Assembly: GCF_040459645.1 (NCBI RefSeq)
Contig: NZ_JARVHQ010000001.1
Span: 2,790,001-2,854,000 of the forward strand
From: Bacillus cereus group sp. RP43
Lineage (GTDB): Bacteria > Bacillota > Bacilli > Bacillales > Bacillaceae_G
Direction of reading: 5' to 3'
Length of the DNA: 64,000 bases
The position numbers were made by a program, and so were the translations under genes. Shown piece after piece: positions 44,479-53,666 of the stretch (position 1 is its first letter; every line of letters begins with the position of its first letter). A model generated the notes under the pieces. It was not told where the DNA came from. It worked only from the letters and a program-made list of their open reading frames with translations, and did not search any database.

Positions 44479-44559
44479 CTTGTCAAAAAATGCACTTCTA
44501 TACACTTAGCAAGTGTGACTCATAGCCTTGTAGAAATTATATAATAAATATACAAGCAT

Positions 44560-46143
44560 TTACGTTAAAAGAACTTTCTTTAACACACACATCTGCAAAC
44601 AATTCAACATCCTCTTCATATCACGTTCTTTATAGTGATTCAGACATGCTATTTGAATCCAGTTATTCTTTTGTAAATATGCTGATTCATAATGAACAAT
44701 ATATCCTTGTAATGCTAATGCATCGCCTACTGCCTTAGAAGACTGCCCTTCGTTTAATTGAATGGTAAGAACAATTTGAGCGGCATGATCTTTAGGTGAA
44801 ACAAGCTTTAAACCCATAGTAGTAATAGCTTGCTCAATATAAGCATACGCCTCTTTTATTTTTTCAAATGCCTCTTCATCTTCAAATTGCTTCAATGCTT
44901 CTTGCAGTGCATAAATTAAATTCCATGAATGGGAGTATGGAATACTATCATTCATTTCATACATACCAATATCTATATACGCAGGTATTGCTTCGTTTTT
45001 CTCTATCATGTGATTATGAAAAACGAAAGATAATCCTGTAAATGATTTAATCGCTTTTCCGCTTACACCACTTGCAAAATATACATCCTTCAAATTTATT
45101 GGTATTGCTCCGATTGAGCTTATACAATCTACACATAGTTTCATTTGATACTTTTTACAAAGAATGTTTAGTTCTTCTAAATTATTTAACATTCCAGTTG
45201 ATGTTTCATGGTGAACAAACCAAAGCCATTCATAATTTCCAGTTGCCATTATTTTTTCTAATTCTGTATAAATAAACGGCTCTCCCATTTCTTTTTTATA
45301 CGTATCAAAATTTAAATATGCACGTTTTGCCTGCTCAATTAATCTATTACCGAATTCCCCGTTCGCTAAAACTAGTCCTTTACCTTTTAATGAACGTAAC
45401 TGTAAAGCAATTGCATCATTCGCTAACGTTCCTGTTCCTAACATAAGTTGTACACGTTTTGCTTTCGTTATTTGAAGTAATCGTTTTTTTACATTTTCCA
45501 TCGTCACTTGAAATGACTTAGAGCGATGGGAAATAGGCTTAGTAGAAAATGCCTTTTGGACATTCTCTTCGATGTCTACTGGGCCAGGTAAAAACGTATA
45601 TTCTTTCGTCATAATCCCCCCAACACTCGACTCTTCAAACATAGCAGGTGTAACATACATTGGCTGGAAAGCTGCTGCTTCTGTACCAACTAACGTATAG
45701 AAAGGTTTGAATCCCATTTGTTCATATAAAGGAAGCTCACGTGTTGTGGCTGAAATGAGGGCTAATTCATATCCATTTAGAAGTAAATAACGATGTAAAA
45801 AGCGAATTAAGCCTAATAGCGCTCTTCCATTTCGATATTCACTTTCTACTGAGAGCAACCGAATTTCATATACTTTTTCTCCATGCTCTTGTAAATAAAA
45901 ATCTAAATTTGAAATTTTATAATCTAATGAGAAGGGTCGTTTTCCCCGCACCGCGACCATACCAACTAATTTCCCACCATCTAAACAAATTAAATATGTA
46001 TTTTCTTCATGAAATCGATCTATACGAAAACGGTTTTTCGTTTCTTCATGCTGCGGAATCTCTTCTACAAATGTTTTATAGTTCAATTTATGTATGCTTT
46101 CAAATTCCCAAGTTTGATCAGCAACTATATAAATTAACCCCAT
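44560..46143 (-). CDS. GNAT acetyltransferase-class V aminotransferase fusion
   Basis: The protein has 527 residues. Residues about 1-165 look like an N-acyltransferase/GNAT domain (EIRLLSVESEYRNGRALLGL, LPLYEQMGFKPF). From about 178 a class V PLP aminotransferase begins (FLPGPVDIEENVQKAF), with GTGTLANDAIALQL, the Asp of LCVDCISSIGAI, and the likely PLP Lys363 in SGKAIKSFTGLSF. Relatives are alanine-glyoxylate or 2-aminoethylphosphonate-type transaminases. The fused layout suggests that one protein acylates what the other half aminates or deaminates. That is inferred; the substrate is unknown. Confidence 0.85.
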   Translation of the reverse strand: MGLIYIVADQTWEFESIHKLNYKTFVEEIPQHEETKNRFRIDRFHEENTYLICLDGGKLVGMVAVRGKRPFSLDYKISNLDFYLQEHGEKVYEIRLLSVESEYRNGRALLGLIRFLHRYLLLNGYELALISATTRELPLYEQMGFKPFYTLVGTEAAAFQPMYVTPAMFEESSVGGIMTKEYTFLPGPVDIEENVQKAFSTKPISHRSKSFQVTMENVKKRLLQITKAKRVQLMLGTGTLANDAIALQLRSLKGKGLVLANGEFGNRLIEQAKRAYLNFDTYKKEMGEPFIYTELEKIMATGNYEWLWFVHHETSTGMLNNLEELNILCKKYQMKLCVDCISSIGAIPINLKDVYFASGVSGKAIKSFTGLSFVFHNHMIEKNEAIPAYIDIGMYEMNDSIPYSHSWNLIYALQEALKQFEDEEAFEKIKEAYAYIEQAITTMGLKLVSPKDHAAQIVLTIQLNEGQSSKAVGDALALQGYIVHYESAYLQKNNWIQIACLNHYKERDMKRMLNCLQMCVLKKVLLT

Positions 46144-46233
46144 GTCCTATCCCCTTTATCTCTCTAATTATCGCTCACTATCTATTTAAAAAATATAATA
46201 AGTGGAGATTACTCCACTTATTAAAAGTTCACT

Positions 46234-46794
46234 TTATTCTCGATTTACATATAGAATAAGTAGAATAATAAGTACACTTAAAATAGTCGTAACACTAGAG
46301 TAAGAATAAAAAATCATGCAAATTGGTAAACAAGCGATTGTAATTAACCCTGGCTTAGTAAACCCTTTAAATATTACATAAAATACAATAAAAATACCTA
46401 TTAGAGTAAGCGCTATCAAATAATCAAATGCGATTAATCCTCCAATAAATGTTGAAATACCTTTTCCGCCCTTGCCTTTAAACAAAATTGGATAAATATG
46501 TCCAATGATAACAGCCAATAATGCCAGCATTACGAATGTAGCATCTTCAAAAAGGTATTTTGCTATATAAACTACAATTGCACCTTTGATCGCATCACCT
46601 ATAAATGTAGCGACAAAATACCCTTTTCCATATACTCGCCCCATATTTCTTGCACCAGGATTTCCGCTTCCTTCATCACGAATATCAACGTTATGTCTCC
46701 ATTTTGTTACTATATAAGCGGTCAATATGTTTCCAAACAAATAAGAAGCCACTACATACAACAACTGCATACTATTAATCATGTAATCATTCAC
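46234..46794 (-). CDS. plsY: Glycerol-3-phosphate acyltransferase PlsY
   Basis: The protein has 186 residues and about five membrane helices. The PlsY motifs are visible: GSGNPGARNMGR near 40-51, GDAIKGA near 65, and FKGKGGKGISTFIG near 98-111. It transfers an acyl group from acyl-phosphate to glycerol-3-phosphate, the first step of phospholipid synthesis. Two paralogues are common in the B. cereus group; which one this is cannot be decided. The third motif block is short. No strong ribosome site was seen before the first ATG; Met5 is an alternative. Confidence 0.9.
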   Translation of the reverse strand: MNDYMINSMQLLYVVASYLFGNILTAYIVTKWRHNVDIRDEGSGNPGARNMGRVYGKGYFVATFIGDAIKGAIVVYIAKYLFEDATFVMLALLAVIIGHIYPILFKGKGGKGISTFIGGLIAFDYLIALTLIGIFIVFYVIFKGFTKPGLITIACLPICMIFYSYSSVTTILSVLIILLILYVNRE

Positions 46795-46918
46795 TTTCTA
46801 CATGGGAATACTTATACAATATTCAATGACTATGTATATTGTACTTTTTTATCAACATCCCTTTATATATTTTAACATCATATTTTTACAAATCATACAA
46901 AAATTCTCATTCAGCTAT

Positions 46919-47818
46919 TTACACTTTAAAATATAAATCCTTCATTAAATAATATGTTCCTTTCACTGCCATTTCTGATCGTGATACAAATGTAAGTTCT
47001 TCAATCCTTTCTTCACAGCATTTCTTAAATTCAGTATATATTTCAGGAACTAAACGCAATATGCCGCCACTTACTGCAATTGGAGTTGAAAGCTTAAATT
47101 GCATCTTATTATAAACATCTACTGTAATTCTCGCTAATTCCTTACCAGCTTGCATCATAATTTCATGTGCATCATCATTCCCATTTCTCGCTTCCTGAAT
47201 AATTAATGGTGCGATTGCTGCAACTTTATCTTTTGAAGAAGTATATACTATGCTTCTTATATGAGACGGTGTCAAAAGTTGAAACTGCCTTTGAATATTC
47301 AAGCTTAATGGAGAAAGGCTAACTCCTTGATCGAATTGTAATGACATTCTCTTTAAAGCTTGTAAAGCAATCCAATAACCGCTTCCCTCATCTCCTAAAA
47401 TATGTCCCCATCCACCACTATACTCGTACACTTTGCCTTTCTTTCCTATACAAATGGCACCTGTACCACCTATAGTTAATATTCCATCCTTACCTTTTAA
47501 AGCAGCCGCATGTGCAATGATAGCGTCATTAAAAATTTCAATTTGTGTTCCATACTTCTTTTTTAAACGTAATGTTAATTCGTTTGTATTTGCCCCACTT
47601 ATACCCGCTAATCCTAAACAAATACAAACGCAGTTCCCATTTATTAAACCTTTCTGGCATTGATCGATCGCTTCCATAATATGCAAAATTGCTTCTTCAA
47701 AATCTATTATTATATTTCCAAAGCTACTCGTACCTCTTACAACTTCGTTTCCGTCTTGATCAAAAGCAATTGCTTCTGTCTTCGTTCCACCGCCATCTAC
47801 TCCAATCATATACTTCAT
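46919..47818 (-). CDS. BadF/BadG-type sugar kinase (GlcNAc/MurNAc kinase-like)
   Basis: The protein has 299 residues in the ASKHA fold. The phosphate-1 loop is GVDGGGTKTEAIAFD at 5-19; phosphate-2 and hinge motifs are TIGGTGAICIGKKG near 117 and SGGWGHILGDEGSGYWI near 134. This pattern fits N-acetylglucosamine kinases and the MurK family that phosphorylates GlcNAc and MurNAc. It is 15 nt downstream of anmK in the same operon, with the PTS genes further upstream, so muropeptide or amino-sugar salvage is likely. GGGG precedes the ATG. Confidence 0.88.
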   Translation of the reverse strand: MKYMIGVDGGGTKTEAIAFDQDGNEVVRGTSSFGNIIIDFEEAILHIMEAIDQCQKGLINGNCVCICLGLAGISGANTNELTLRLKKKYGTQIEIFNDAIIAHAAALKGKDGILTIGGTGAICIGKKGKVYEYSGGWGHILGDEGSGYWIALQALKRMSLQFDQGVSLSPLSLNIQRQFQLLTPSHIRSIVYTSSKDKVAAIAPLIIQEARNGNDDAHEIMMQAGKELARITVDVYNKMQFKLSTPIAVSGGILRLVPEIYTEFKKCCEERIEELTFVSRSEMAVKGTYYLMKDLYFKV

Positions 47819-47833
47819 TTACTTGCCCCACTT

Positions 47834-48988
47834 TCATCTTCTTATCGGATGTAAAGTTATATTCCCTAAAACAACAGATTTCTTCGCACCTGTAGCACTC
47901 GGCACATTACTCGGATTACAATGGTACGTTTCGTTTGCTAAAACTGCAAATGCGATTGCTTCTTTCGCTGCTGAAGAATAGCCTATATCTTCTTGGATAA
48001 AGATTTCACATTTTTCTTCTTTCAATCCATTCCGTATCATTTTGATAAGTGTCTCATTATAACTTCCCCCACCACCTAAAATTATCTCATCGATTTCATA
48101 TAATGGAAAAATGAACTCCTTATAATGATGAACAATTGAACTTGCTGTAAACATCGTGACAGTCGTCAATATATTTTCGTTACTATGTTTTTCAAACTGC
48201 TTCAATAATTCGTTCACAAATTCTATTCCAAACTGTTCTCTACCTGTTGATTTTGGTGGATTCATTTTCAAAAATGGATGGTTCATGCAGTATGTCAACA
48301 TTTCATCTACAACTACTCCCTGTTTTGCAATTCCACCATTTTGATCATATGGTAAATGAAAGAATCTTTGACATACTTCATCGATTACCATGTTCCCTGG
48401 GCCGGTATCAAAAGCAATTACACTCTTATTACTTCGTTTACTTGGAATCACTGTAACATTACCAATCCCGCCAATATTTTGCATTAGCCTATTTTTAGTT
48501 TGATGCTGGTATAAAATGATCTCTGAATATGGTACAAGTGGTGCACCTTGTCCCCCTGCTGCCATATCCATCGTTCGAAAGTTAGAGATAACCGTTGTAT
48601 TCGTTTCATACGCTATAACTGCTGGTTCCCCAATTTGAAATGTTGAAGAAATAATATTACCTTCTGGTGCTGGTTGATGATAAATCGTTTGTCCGTGAGA
48701 ACCTATTAAACTTAATTGTTTTAGCGACAAATCAGCCTGTTTACAAACTTCCTTTACAGCATTGGCGAAACATAAACCAAGTTTGAAATTTAAACTACAT
48801 ATTAGTTGCACATTTGAATTCTCTATTGATAATGCATGTTGTATCTCATTTTTTATATCATTGCAAAATGGAACAGTATTAAAATGGATGAGTTCGACCT
48901 TAGAATCTACACCGTTCCCTTCTATATGAACGAGCGCTACATCTATTCCATCTAACGATGTACCGGACATTATCCCTGCAATATACAT
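47834..48988 (-). CDS. anmK: Anhydro-N-acetylmuramic acid kinase
   Basis: The protein has 384 residues from the chosen start. The AnmK signature [13 protein letters not shown] is near residue 5, the catalytic DTGPGN motif near 190 and [10 protein letters not shown] near 315. It opens 1,6-anhydroMurNAc and phosphorylates it to MurNAc-6-phosphate for wall recycling. GGGGG lies 10 nt before the Met at 48988; the Met three codons upstream is too close to it. Its neighbours are a BadF-type kinase and a PTS, so the operon probably handles several wall-derived sugars. Confidence 0.93.
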   Translation of the reverse strand: MYIAGIMSGTSLDGIDVALVHIEGNGVDSKVELIHFNTVPFCNDIKNEIQHALSIENSNVQLICSLNFKLGLCFANAVKEVCKQADLSLKQLSLIGSHGQTIYHQPAPEGNIISSTFQIGEPAVIAYETNTTVISNFRTMDMAAGGQGAPLVPYSEIILYQHQTKNRLMQNIGGIGNVTVIPSKRSNKSVIAFDTGPGNMVIDEVCQRFFHLPYDQNGGIAKQGVVVDEMLTYCMNHPFLKMNPPKSTGREQFGIEFVNELLKQFEKHSNENILTTVTMFTASSIVHHYKEFIFPLYEIDEIILGGGGSYNETLIKMIRNGLKEEKCEIFIQEDIGYSSAAKEAIAFAVLANETYHCNPSNVPSATGAKKSVVLGNITLHPIRR

Positions 48989-49009
48989 AAAATGCATGCC
49001 CCCTATTCA

Positions 49010-49276
49010 CTAAAAAACAATTATGTAAGTAAACAACGTACAACCTACAGAAAACAATATAAATCTAATAAACAACTGGACTTTCGATACAAATGTGCCA
49101 TCAATGAAAGAAACAACGATCGTAAGCAAAACACTTGCCGCAATGCTTGTAACGATCCATATACTATGCATTTGTGGTAGATTTAGCATTCTTAATAAAG
49201 GTACTAAGAGTAAATTCGCACATATTACTCCAAACAATAATATAAATACACCTTTATAACTAAATTTTATATTCAT
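49010..49276 (-). CDS. Small three-helix membrane protein
   Basis: The protein has 88 residues and three hydrophobic segments (about 9-27, 38-58 and 66-87). GAGAGGTG precedes the ATG. It lies between PTS IIC and anmK in the same orientation. I recognise no family. It may be an accessory part of the sugar-uptake operon. Confidence 0.7.
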   Translation of the reverse strand: MNIKFSYKGVFILLFGVICANLLLVPLLRMLNLPQMHSIWIVTSIAASVLLTIVVSFIDGTFVSKVQLFIRFILFSVGCTLFTYIIVF

Positions 49277-49309
49277 TCCATTTCACCTCTCTCGATTTAA
49301 TATGAAAGA

Positions 49310-49334
49310 AGTGATAGACAAAAAGTCTATCACT
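49310..49334 (-). terminator. Hairpin inside the amino-sugar operon
   Basis: AGTGATAGAC (49310-49319) and GTCTATCACT (49325-49334), 10 bp, between PTS IIC and the small membrane gene. A weak T-rich tail on the minus strand suggests partial termination. Confidence 0.55.
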
Positions 49335-49353
49335 CAAAATAACAGTATAAAAC

Positions 49354-50637
49354 TTAAGGACTAACAGATTCCCCTTCACCATTCTTTTCAATTTCAAGCA
49401 TATTTTTGTCATACATTTTAAAGAATGGTAGGTAAATAAGGAATGATATTGCTATATTTATAAAAACTAATACAACTGCACGCCAATCTCCACCTGTAGC
49501 TAAATATGCGCCAATTGGAGCTGGTAATGTCCACGGCGGCATAATATGTGTTGGCGTTACAAATCCCATCACAGTTGCTGAATATGCAACAGTTGCTGTT
49601 ACGAGTGGTGTAATGATAAATGGGATAATTAAAATTGGATTTAGTACAATCGGTAATCCGAAAATAACAGGTTCATTAATATTAAAAATACCCGGAACAA
49701 TACAAGTTCTTGATAATGCTTTCGAATATTTTGATCGACCAAATACAATCATAGCTAATACAAGACCTAACGTCGCACCAGAACCACCAATCCATATAAA
49801 CCATTGATATAACGGCTCTGGTGATATGAATGGCAACTGATCTGCTCCACTAGCAACTGCTTCACCATTTTTCCCTAAGTATACTTCCCATAATGGCCGA
49901 GCAACAGTTCCAACAACCGACACACCATGGATTCCGAATGACCAAAAAAATGTAATTAAAAACACTGGAATGATTACACCGAAATAACTATCACCAGCTT
50001 TTACTAACGGTGCTGCTAATTTATCAACAACATGGTGTAAATCAATGCTAAAAACGACAGTTACTAAACTCATTATAATAATAACGAATGCAGCAGGTAT
50101 AAGTGCTTCAAATGAACGCGATACAGATGGCGGTACTTGTTCTGGCATTTTAATCATTACATTTTTCGTCTTACAAAACCTTAAAATCTCTACGGATAAA
50201 ATAGAAACAATCATCGTCACGAATAATCCATGACCTCCGAGATTTGTCATCGGAAGCATAAATCCTTTTTTATCAATTAATTCAGGGGTTAACGTTAATA
50301 GCAGTGAACATACCGCAAGCTGCGCTCCTGATAAAGCATCTAGCTTATAACTTTTCGCTAAATTATATCCTATTCCAAATGCTATATATAAAGACATAAT
50401 AAACATCGTTAACCGATATGGTATTAATATACTTGTTTGATTTTTTAATGCCCATACTGATATGAAACTATCTTTCGGTAATGGTGGAAATGCTACTATT
50501 AAAAAGAAACTCCCTACGATAATAAATGGTAACGCCGAAATAACTCCATCACGGATTGCTTGTAAATGCCTCTGTTCAGAAAGCCTTGCCATCGGTCCAG
50601 ATAAGTTTTTATCAAGAAACGTGACAAACTTATTCAT
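49354..50637 (-). CDS. PTS lactose/cellobiose-family IIC component
   Basis: The protein has 427 residues and about ten membrane helices. ALPFIIVGSFFLI near 36 and the signature region with NINEPVIFGLPIVLNPILIIPFI near 318-340 are typical of CelB-type EIIC proteins. It transports and, with IIB, phosphorylates a beta-linked or amino sugar. No IIA gene lies in the window, so a IIA from elsewhere would be needed. GGGGG precedes the ATG. The kinase genes downstream suggest a wall- or chitin-derived disaccharide. Confidence 0.92.
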   Translation of the reverse strand: MNKFVTFLDKNLSGPMARLSEQRHLQAIRDGVISALPFIIVGSFFLIVAFPPLPKDSFISVWALKNQTSILIPYRLTMFIMSLYIAFGIGYNLAKSYKLDALSGAQLAVCSLLLTLTPELIDKKGFMLPMTNLGGHGLFVTMIVSILSVEILRFCKTKNVMIKMPEQVPPSVSRSFEALIPAAFVIIIMSLVTVVFSIDLHHVVDKLAAPLVKAGDSYFGVIIPVFLITFFWSFGIHGVSVVGTVARPLWEVYLGKNGEAVASGADQLPFISPEPLYQWFIWIGGSGATLGLVLAMIVFGRSKYSKALSRTCIVPGIFNINEPVIFGLPIVLNPILIIPFIITPLVTATVAYSATVMGFVTPTHIMPPWTLPAPIGAYLATGGDWRAVVLVFINIAISFLIYLPFFKMYDKNMLEIEKNGEGESVSP

Positions 50638-50648
50638 AACGCTTCCCC

Positions 50649-50954
50649 CTAACTAATTAATTCATTTACAGTTTTTAATAAAGTCGGTCCACCAAGCGGC
50701 GTGTATGCGTGCGGCGGAATAATACCGCACGGAATGGATTCCTGTTCTGCAAATTTTTTTACAGACTCAAATCTGTGTCTTACTTGAGGTGCAACCATTA
50801 CAACATCCCAGCCATTCTTTACTTCTTCCTCTACCTCATTCGTTCCAATTGCATGCACTTCCATGTGCACACCTTTTTTCTCCGCTTCTTTTTTTAAAGC
50901 GTTTACAACAATTGCGCTGGACATTCCTCCAGAACAAACGAATAAAACTTTCAT
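50649..50954 (-). CDS. PTS lactose/cellobiose-family IIB component
   Basis: The protein has 101 residues. The phospho-acceptor Cys7 lies in FVCSGGMSSAIV, followed by VVMVAPQVRHR as in CelA/ChbB proteins. It passes phosphate to the sugar carried by the IIC component, encoded 11 nt downstream. AGGAGG precedes the ATG. Two dyads of the TGAAA-N5-TTTCA form lie 40-113 nt upstream and probably regulate this operon. Confidence 0.93.
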   Translation of the reverse strand: MKVLFVCSGGMSSAIVVNALKKEAEKKGVHMEVHAIGTNEVEEEVKNGWDVVMVAPQVRHRFESVKKFAEQESIPCGIIPPHAYTPLGGPTLLKTVNELIS

Positions 50955-50993
50955 TATTGAATCCTCCTATACTTATAAATTGTTTCCTTCAAA

Positions 50994-51008
50994 TGAAAGA
51001 AAGTTTCA
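50994..51008. promoter_or_regulatory. Dyad 1, TGAAA-N5-TTTCA
   Basis: TGAAA (50994-50998) and TTTCA (51004-51008) around GAAAG, about 40 nt upstream of the IIB start. The form resembles RpiR/MurR-type operators. Confidence 0.5.
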
Positions 51009-51052
51009 CTTTACTCACAAGCATATGAAGAAATGAAACGATTTAGTTATAC

Positions 51053-51067
51053 TGAAAGTAAATTTCA
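51053..51067. promoter_or_regulatory. Dyad 2, TGAAA-N5-TTTCA
   Basis: TGAAA (51053-51057) and TTTCA (51063-51067) around GTAAA, 59 bp from dyad 1, in the middle of the divergent PTS-GHL10 intergenic region. Confidence 0.5.
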
Positions 51068-51180
51068 CTAAAAATATTTTTCCTATTAAATTAATGTTTC
51101 AATATTTATTTGTCTCAATTGCAGGGCCAACCTCACATCATATATTATTTTAAATAATCGTATAATAGGGAGGCGTATAA

Positions 51181-52740
51181 ATGATTATGAAACGTTTATT
51201 AATGATGTGCTGTATCGTCATCTTGTTTACTCCTTTCTCTTTCATTTCCCCTCACTCTACTTATGCTGAAGTAAATACTACTTACAAAAAACATGAATTA
51301 CGCGCTGTATGGATAGCATCTGTTCTCAACATTGATTGGCCCTCAAAAACTAACTTACCTATCGAAAAACAAAAACAAGAATTTACGAAACTATTAGATG
51401 ATGTTAAAAACATCGGTATGAACGCAGTTGTCGTACAAATTAAACCAACTGCCGATTCTTTTTATCCTTCCAAATATGGCCCTTGGTCTGAATACATTAC
51501 AGGTACACAAGGAAAAGACCCTGGTTATGATCCACTCGCATTTATGATTGAAGAAGCACATAAAAGAAATATAGAATTCCACGCATGGATTAATCCATAC
51601 CGAATAACGATGAATCACACTGATATAAATCGATTATCAAACAATCACCCTGCAAGACAACATCCCGATTGGGTTGTACCTTACGGCGGGAAGCTATATT
51701 ACAACCCTGGTATTCCAGATGTGAAAAACTTTATAACGGAAGGCGCTTTAGAAATCTTAAAAAATTATGATGTTGATGCAATTCATATGGACGATTATTT
51801 TTACCCTTATAAAGTAGTTGGCGAAGAATTTCCTGATCAGAAAACGTACGAAATGTATAATAACGATAGATTTACAAATATAGAAGATTGGCGACGTAAC
51901 AATGTAAATGAACTTGTAAAAGAATTAAATACTGTTATAAAACAAGAAAAATCATACGTAAAGTTTGGCATTAGTCCGTTCGGCGTATGGCGAAATATAG
52001 TTGACGATCCGACTGGCTCTAACACAACCGCAGGCCAAAGAAACTATGATGACCTTTATGCTGACACACGTGAGTGGATACAAAAAGGATATATTGACTA
52101 CATTACACCTCAAATATATTGGAATATAGGTTTCACCCCAGCTGCATATGACATATTAGTAGATTGGTGGGTTAAAGAAACAAATAACAAACCGATTCAC
52201 CTATACATCGGTCAAGCGGCCTATAAAATTAATAACAACTCTGTCTCTGCTTGGTCTGATCCAGAAGAATATCCAAAGCAAATCGCTTTAAACCGTCAAT
52301 ATCCTCAAATAAAAGGTAGCATGCATTTTAGCTTAAAAGATATTAATAACAATCCACTAGGAGTTAAGGATAGGCTCTCAAAAGACATATATAAGCATCC
52401 TGCATTAATCCCACCTATGCCTTGGCTTGATCATGATCCGCCAAAACAACCTACTTTAAAAGGTGCCATTCCAAGAGATGAAGGTATTGCTTTAGGCATA
52501 ATTGATGATAGAGATAATGACGCTGCTTATTATGCGATATACCGTGTGAATGGAAAGAATGTAGTTGATATTCAAGATCCGAAGAATTTACTTACTACTG
52601 TTAGGAAGAAACCATCGGCAGAAATTTTTGTAGATAAGACGGCTTTACCTGGGGAGACTTATACGTATGTGGTGACTGCTTTAGATCGACTTCATAATGA
52701 GAGTATTTCTTCTAGTAAAGCAACTATTAAAGCAAAATAA
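51181..52740 (+). CDS. Secreted GHL10 (DUF187) glycoside hydrolase, YngK-like
   Basis: The protein has 519 residues. A Sec signal peptide covers about 1-29. The GHL10 catalytic barrel starts at HELRAVWIASVLNIDWPS and includes EFHAWINPYR near 138, YYNPGIPDV, AIHMDDYFYPY near 205 with paired Asp, and KFGISPFGVW near 262. A fibronectin-type III-like domain ends the protein (about 425-515). The family is predicted to act on extracellular glycans. It is divergent from the PTS operon and may release the sugar that the PTS imports. GGGAGG precedes the ATG. Confidence 0.9.
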   Translation: MIMKRLLMMCCIVILFTPFSFISPHSTYAEVNTTYKKHELRAVWIASVLNIDWPSKTNLPIEKQKQEFTKLLDDVKNIGMNAVVVQIKPTADSFYPSKYGPWSEYITGTQGKDPGYDPLAFMIEEAHKRNIEFHAWINPYRITMNHTDINRLSNNHPARQHPDWVVPYGGKLYYNPGIPDVKNFITEGALEILKNYDVDAIHMDDYFYPYKVVGEEFPDQKTYEMYNNDRFTNIEDWRRNNVNELVKELNTVIKQEKSYVKFGISPFGVWRNIVDDPTGSNTTAGQRNYDDLYADTREWIQKGYIDYITPQIYWNIGFTPAAYDILVDWWVKETNNKPIHLYIGQAAYKINNNSVSAWSDPEEYPKQIALNRQYPQIKGSMHFSLKDINNNPLGVKDRLSKDIYKHPALIPPMPWLDHDPPKQPTLKGAIPRDEGIALGIIDDRDNDAAYYAIYRVNGKNVVDIQDPKNLLTTVRKKPSAEIFVDKTALPGETYTYVVTALDRLHNESISSSKATIKAK

Positions 52741-52765
52741 TAATAGAATCCCTTATATTAAAAAA

Positions 52766-52803
52766 ACCGCCTTAAAGTCGAAATACTCAACTTTTAAGGC
52801 GGT
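52766..52803. terminator. Bidirectional terminator
   Basis: ACCGCCTTAAAGT (52766-52778) and ACTTTTAAGGCGGT (52790-52803), one bulge, between the convergent GHL10 gene and the TelA operon. Confidence 0.75.
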
Positions 52804-52808
52804 CTCTT

Positions 52809-53642
52809 CTATTTGTTCTTAAACTTCTCTGTCGCTGCTCTCATCTTCACATTCAAATCGTGATCAATGGAGTCACGAATATCACGCTCTACTACTTCCA
52901 TTTCCTTTTGGAAATTTTGCAAGTATATTTTTAGTTCTTCTTCTTTTTCAGGACGTTGTGATGGTGGTAATTGTACCACTAATGATAACATCGCTGTTAA
53001 ATCTTTCATTAAGAACGTTTCAAGTTTATGTTGTTGTTCAAACATGCGTTGTTCTTGATAGTACGGAAGTGCATTTAATACTGAAATTGTAATGTCATCA
53101 ACCGTTCTTTGTAGTGAAGGATTAATCGAGCGTTTATATGCTTGAATTGTATTTAGTGCATCTGGATATCGATCATAGAAATACAATTTATAAAACGATA
53201 GGTCTGTCGGTTTTACTGTTTGCTGTGATTCTTGTCTCAAGAAATCTTTCACTTTCATTGTTGCGATATCAATATCTTCATTCGTAAGCTTTTTCGTTGT
53301 TTTTGCCATCACATGCACTTTTTTCTGCTTTTCTTTCGGTAACATTGAGAAAACTTGCTCTCTCGTACGTTGGCCTGATGTACAGAAAAGAGTATTTAAT
53401 GCATTTTGTTCTTTTTTCCCTTCTGTACGAATCCAGCGATAAAAGAGTGGGTGCTGCGTAAATTCTTGTAAAAACGGTGTTGATTTGTTCGATAATTTTT
53501 CAATGGAATCTTGCGCTCTCTTATATGGTTTCGTCCATGAAAAATAAAGTTTACGTCCGAAGTATACAACTAAAACAACGACAGTAAATGCGATTAAAAG
53601 TAATGACCCTAATAGTAATAATACTCCTTGAATGAAACTCAT
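52809..53642 (-). CDS. Membrane protein partnered with TelA-like protein (possibly XpaC-type)
   Basis: The protein has 277 residues. One N-terminal helix (about 5-30) precedes a charged, helical cytoplasmic part. It lies 24 nt downstream of the telA-like gene, the arrangement of xpaC-yaaN in B. subtilis but in the other order, so it may be the XpaC-type partner (named for 5-bromo-4-chloroindolyl phosphate hydrolysis). I cannot confirm that from motifs. GAGGAGG precedes the ATG. Confidence 0.6.
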   Translation of the reverse strand: MSFIQGVLLLLGSLLLIAFTVVVLVVYFGRKLYFSWTKPYKRAQDSIEKLSNKSTPFLQEFTQHPLFYRWIRTEGKKEQNALNTLFCTSGQRTREQVFSMLPKEKQKKVHVMAKTTKKLTNEDIDIATMKVKDFLRQESQQTVKPTDLSFYKLYFYDRYPDALNTIQAYKRSINPSLQRTVDDITISVLNALPYYQEQRMFEQQHKLETFLMKDLTAMLSLVVQLPPSQRPEKEEELKIYLQNFQKEMEVVERDIRDSIDHDLNVKMRAATEKFKNK

Positions 53643-53666
53643 TTTTTCACCTCCTCTAATGATCTG

